DNA from: Atherix ibis
Taxonomy: Eukaryota > Arthropoda > Insecta > Diptera > Athericidae
Direction of reading: 5' to 3'
Assembly: GCA_958298945.1 (NCBI GenBank)
Contig: OY282606.1
Coordinates: forward strand, 70,977,622-71,041,621
Length of the DNA: 64,000 nt
Position numbers and translations under genes: made by a program. Shown here piece by piece: positions 59,306 to 64,000 of this stretch. Under the pieces are notes generated by a model that saw only the letters and a list, made by a program, of their open reading frames with translations, did not search any database and was not told the DNA's origin. Within the stretch, counting starts at the first letter, position 1; each line of letters opens with the position of its first letter.

Positions 59306-60019
59306 TATTTTTAAATCTTTGTAAAGCTTTAATTTTTAAAAGACTCACTTGAAAAGTTATAAGAAAATACAAATATTTCTTTAGGTTATTACCATCAGAG
59401 AAGATTTCGAAAATTCAATGAATATGTCAGCTGTCAAAATGTCAGCTGTCAAAATACATATGATAATGCGGCTTAAGTGTGAAGTTGGTTACTTTCCAAA
59501 CAACCCAATACTTTTAAATCTTGGTAAAGCTTTAATTTTTAAAAGACTCTCTTGAAAAGTTATAAGAAAATACAAATATTCCTTTAGGTTATTACCATCA
59601 GTAAAGATTTCGAAAATTCAATGAATATGTCAGCTGTCAAAATACATATGATAATGCGGCTTAAGTGTGAAGTTTGTTACTTTCCAAACAACCCAATACT
59701 TTTAAATCTTGGTAAAGCTTTAATTTTTAAAAGACTCTCTTGAAAAGTTATAAGAAAATACAAATATTCCTTTAGGTTATTACCATCAGTGAAGATTTCG
59801 AAAATTCAATGAATATGTCAGCTGTCAAAATGTCAGCTGTCAAAATACATATGATAATGCGGCTTAAGTGTGAAGTTGGTTACTTTCCAAACAACCCAAT
59901 ACTTTTAAATCTTGGTAAAGCTTTAATTTTTAAAAGACTCTCTTGAAAAGTTATAAGAAAATACAAATATTCCTTTAGGTTATTACCATCAGTGAAGATT
60001 TCGAAAATTCAATGAATAT
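59220..60019. repeat. Tandem array of four ~190-203 bp units built from a mariner end plus flank
   Basis: The landmark GCGGCTTAAGTGTGAAGTT recurs at 59265, 59468, 59656 and 59859 (spacings 203, 188, 203). Each unit contains about 85 bases of the mariner 5' terminus (GTTACTTTCC...ACAACCCAATA) and about 110 bases that lie outside the element (TTTAAATCTTGGTAAAGCTT ... GAAAATTCAATGAATAT). Units of 203 carry an extra 15-base TGTCAGCTGTCAAAA. Units 2-4 are nearly identical; unit 1, which is the element's own end, differs at several sites. Confidence 0.95.
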
Positions 60020-63000
60020 TTTTGTATTGAAATATTTGCAAACAAAGTTAATAGTAATATTAATATATATTAAAATAAGAATATGAGCTGCATTACAAAG
60101 AAGATTTTCTATTTAGAAATTACAGCTAAAAAAAACATTGTCAAGAAAACTATTTAAGATTATTTATCAAAATATCTGTTAACCTAGCTATCCATAAATT
60201 TTAATAAAAAAATGAAACGTTTTAAAAAAAAACCCCTATGAGCAGAATAAACTTTTATTTTAATTCTTTTAAATTTTATTTTAATAGCTCCATTAGAAAT
60301 CAAAGCATGAATTAGAGACTTCTAAAGGCAAAAATAAAAAAAAGTTATATTTTTATTAAAATCTCATTTTTTACGGATATTCAACATGTTCTTTTTGAAA
60401 ATATTTATGAGAGATTATAAAAAAATTGATTTAATTTGGAGTATTAAAAAGACACTTAGTTTTAAAAGTAATTATATAAAATAAAATGAAACATTCTTCC
60501 AGACTTTTATATTGATTCTTTATAAAAATTAAAAATATTTGTGAAAATATATAAAAATTTTCCAAAACGACTAAAATTTCGTATCATGCAACATATAAAT
60601 TATTTTGATATAATTTATATACGAGTATCATATCATGCAACAGACAAATTATTTTGATATTTTTTACATTAACCTATTTTAATGCGTAAACTTTTTGTAA
60701 TAATATAACTTTATTTATTGCATGATATGAGGACTATAAATTATTTAGTTAACTGAATTATCGCCTTTTATCTTATCACTTAATTATGCGTATTATAGAA
60801 ATCGACATTAAAAATCATATTCAAGTACTTATAGATTAATAATCATATTTGATAGAAACATTTTTATTCAATTTCATCAATAAATATTTTTTTCATTTTT
60901 TATTAAATCAGATTTGAAGGTAAAAAAACTAAATAAATAAATAAAATAATAACATAAATGACTACTGTAATTAATCATTTAATTTTCAAATATAGTTTTA
61001 AATATTATTTAATTGGATAAGCAAATAGTTTAGCTATATTAATACAAATGGAAAAGATTATTAAATATTTCACTTTGGAATATATGTTATTTACTTATTC
61101 AAGTTTTTGATTTATAATTTAAGTAGATGCTTGGAGTAAATAATATATTTTTATTGTAAAAAATATTTGTAATTTTTGAGTATTTGTAATAAATTTACAG
61201 CTTTTCAACATATACTTGAATAAATAGATTTGTTATTTAATATTATAGGCCCCGCAGATGATTATTATTATTGGGCATAAACTTAACTACACTCGTTCAC
61301 AATTACATAGATAACCATAGTTGTAATATCACATCTTATAATTATTAATATTTAAAAAACCAACAGTTATTATTATTATAAAACATTATTAATGTATAAT
61401 TACTTTGAATTTATTGTAGTAAATTATAATCGAATCATATTAATCATTTATTTAATTATGGAGAAGCATATTAGCTGTATTGAAAATCGATAAAAAATTT
61501 GGAAATTTGCAATGAAAACCTTTTTTTCTTCAAAAATATCATGTCAGGATTTACAGATCTTCTAAGCCAACCTTAACATCATTCAAAAACAAAAAAAAAA
61601 AATTCGTTTTGACCAACCACAAAACTTGGCAGAAATTAACCGAATTTATCAGATTCAGATTTTTTTTAAACTTTATATATTATATTACAACAAAATTAAG
61701 TTAAAAAATTAAATTTTATATAAAGGAGGCAGTAACTCATAATAAATTACACGATCTTTTGATGTAAGGATTAAAAAAGTTTAAAATAGAGAAATAAATA
61801 ATTCAATTGGTTTTTTATTAAATAAACCAATAAAATTTCACTTGCCTTATATTTTTTAGTGATTTATTGAGAAAATTTGCGAGAAAATATTAAAAAATAA
61901 ATTCTTCAGCATAGAGGATTTTCTCTGTTTCCTCATTAGGGAATTTCTCAACAAAGAAAAGTTAAAAAATAATTAACTTCAAAAGGTAGAGAGAAAGATA
62001 AATTGCACTATCGCATATGTATTTTTAAAGTTTGAATTAATTTTCTAGAAGGAGTAATTGTGATCTTTCTACGATATTAATGCGCATACCATCTACATTA
62101 GTAGGTAAAACTATTTTATGTAAGGTAGAAATATCAGCGTTTCACAACAAAAAGAAATGGGACCGCGTTAGTTAGAAATGGGACCCTGAGCAACAATGGT
62201 ACAGATAAGAAAATAGTTCGAGTATTCAAAAGATTTTTTACCTGAAATTAACCTTAGAAAAATTAGGATTTTTTAGAAGAAAAAAAGTAAAGATAAAGGA
62301 CAATACGAGCTTCTGATATTTAAAATACTAATCATTATAAAGAACTTATATACAAGGAATTTTTAAATATAAAATAAGAAACATTATGAATTCTTACTAA
62401 TATGTTACACTATGAATAAATTTTAACGAAGTTTACGGATTACGTATGTACTTATTTACGTTATAATTATGGGTACTCGAATTGAAGGTTAATAACGTTC
62501 AATGCCTTTTATTCATAAAAATAAATTAACAAGCAACTCAACACATCTCATGACAATCCATATATAGAAAACAAAATCTTATCAGTATATTGTTGATATT
62601 TATTTAAAAAAAAATTAAAACATCTTTCAGATTATACAGAGAAACATGTGTGTCTATTGAGTTGACAATCATAAGTCATTTATTTTTATTTTTCCATTGT
62701 TTGAACAAATAACATATTTCGAATTTTTATATAAGCATTCGTAAATAACTTATATTTTGTAAGTTATATTTTGACTTCCATTTGGAAATTATAATCATCA
62801 ACATTAATTTAGCAATGCAAAAATACGGTTAATGGATGTCAGTCTAGCTTTGGAAACAAGTTTGAATTATTTTTTTGTTACTATTGAAATTATTTTTGGA
62901 ATTTGTATATTGTCACCTTGAATATTAGGAAATTATAATTATCAACAACGGGTTTTTAGTTGTGTACTTCCCAGTTAACACCTTTTTTACCACTTTTGTA

Positions 63001-64000
63001 CTCTCTTTTTACTACACGTATCACAAAATGATACAAAATGTAATCCAGCAAAGAAACTTTAGATTTTCACTATCGTATTAAATCGACTGGAGATTATTTA
63101 TTTAGTATAATTGATAATAGAATATAAAATATTAACTGCGCTGAATATGTTGAACTAAGGCACGTTTATTCCAATATTCTTTTGGTAGATTTTTCGCGAA
63201 TTAAATTGAAAATGATTGTTAACTAATAATTCTGATTGCGCAAAAATCTTCCGAACAAATTAATTCCGAGGTTAACTTTTATTCTGATGGATAGTGACAC
63301 GCATGCTGTGAGTGGCTAAACCGCGACTAAACAGATTGGACAGAAATAATGGTGTGCAATGTACTGTTTGGAAATTGAAAGATTTTGTTGGGTGTCCGGA
63401 ATATTTAGCACTTGGGAGCGGGGTGGTGGTTAAAGATTTGATGCCTACAACGTGATCAATTGGTTCTGCTCTATAGCACAGTGACACTCAACAATCCATA
63501 ACGTTAATCAAATCGTTGTGCATATTTAATACTAAAAGATCAAGTGGAAAGCCATAAGTCAATAAGGCAAGTAGTTTTTTGTACACTAGTCTAACCATCC
63601 GTCGACCTTATGTAAACAATTTTTTTTAAATACAACACGATTACTGTAAGGAGAGGGGCAGAAAGGTCTATAGTTGTCAGCTGCGGCGTTTGTGCAAGCA
63701 TTCCACGTATTTCTCGAGCATGGGGATTTGGTGTCAACTGCTGGCAAAACTAGTAATCACTGTTGTTTTGATCGTACAAATTGTTCACACATGAATTTCC
63801 CCACACTCTTCTCGAGCATAAACTAAAGATAACCTCAGCAACAGATCGAATGTAGATCATTTAGTTCGGGCCATTTAATATTAGCTATATTAAATTATTA
63901 GGTGGTTCATAGCCCAATGAACTTTTAGTTGACGTATAAATTAAATATTTCCTATTAAATTTTGATTTGTTGATGTAAATTTTCTTTTGTGAATTTTATT
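60020..64000. other. AT-rich region; less AT-rich segment at 63270-63830 unassigned
   Basis: No gene recognised to 63200. The minus strand is open at 63487-63272 (EPIDHVVGIKSLTTTPLPSA...) within a segment of more balanced composition, to about 63830. This may be an exon or promoter-proximal DNA of a gene mostly outside the window. Confidence 0.35.

Noticed and set aside
59220..60019. CRISPR-like array
   Set aside because: The repeated units are ~190-203 bp tandem duplications with no spacers, in a eukaryotic setting.
63272..63487. 72-codon minus-strand open frame as a gene
   Set aside because: Composition is suggestive, but there are no splice sites, signal peptide or domain to support it; noted only as an unassigned region.

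Overview
This is AT-rich nuclear DNA of an insect, most likely a higher fly. Short introns have GT..AG borders, there are AATAAA polyadenylation signals, and the repeat load (several mariner subfamilies, Tc1, R1-, Jockey- and RTE-type LINEs, a Ty3/gypsy remnant) is typical of Diptera. A tephritid-like fly is a guess. There are no bacterial or organellar features, no CRISPR array and no convincing tRNA or rRNA gene.

The one complete, clearly recognised gene is a minus-strand adenosine deaminase-related growth factor (ADGF/ADA2 family). Its three coding exons are at 56730-55843, 40434-40252 and 40117-39503. They join in phase 0 into 561 residues with a signal peptide and all expected deaminase motifs. 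Its first coding intron is about 15.4 kb and holds a Jockey-like LINE fragment, an R1-clade LINE, a Tc1/mariner element, a mariner remnant and much AT-rich filler. Two partial plus-strand genes are suggested: the 3' end of an unidentified gene at 1-249, and the last two exons of another at 10397-10822. Each is followed by an AATAAA. An isolated possible exon lies at 20158-20260.

Most of the rest is a transposon graveyard. 0-10 kb: an irritans-like mariner with TIRs and TA duplication (1353-2593), a fold-back mariner derivative (2933-3748), a Tc1 remnant (about 4664-5575) and a weak mariner remnant (about 8880-9430). 14-24 kb: a Jockey/CR1-like LINE, an RTE-type LINE, then a composite mariner (21082-23416) with a chimeric duplicated 5' end and an R1-like LINE tail inside it. 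25-31 kb: a second mariner family, one copy split by a Tc1-like element with roughly 110-bp TIRs (26504-27529). 33-35 kb: a decayed Ty3/gypsy pol region and a transposon chimera. 36-38 kb: another R1-like tail. 58-60 kb: a third full-span copy of the second mariner family, whose end plus flanking DNA is amplified into a four-unit tandem array.

I found no new multi-gene system. The most interesting observations are the satellite-like array born from a mariner terminus, the nested and chimeric transposons, a perfect 26-bp-stem hairpin at 24112-24169, and the ADGF gene that remains intact around a transposon-filled intron.
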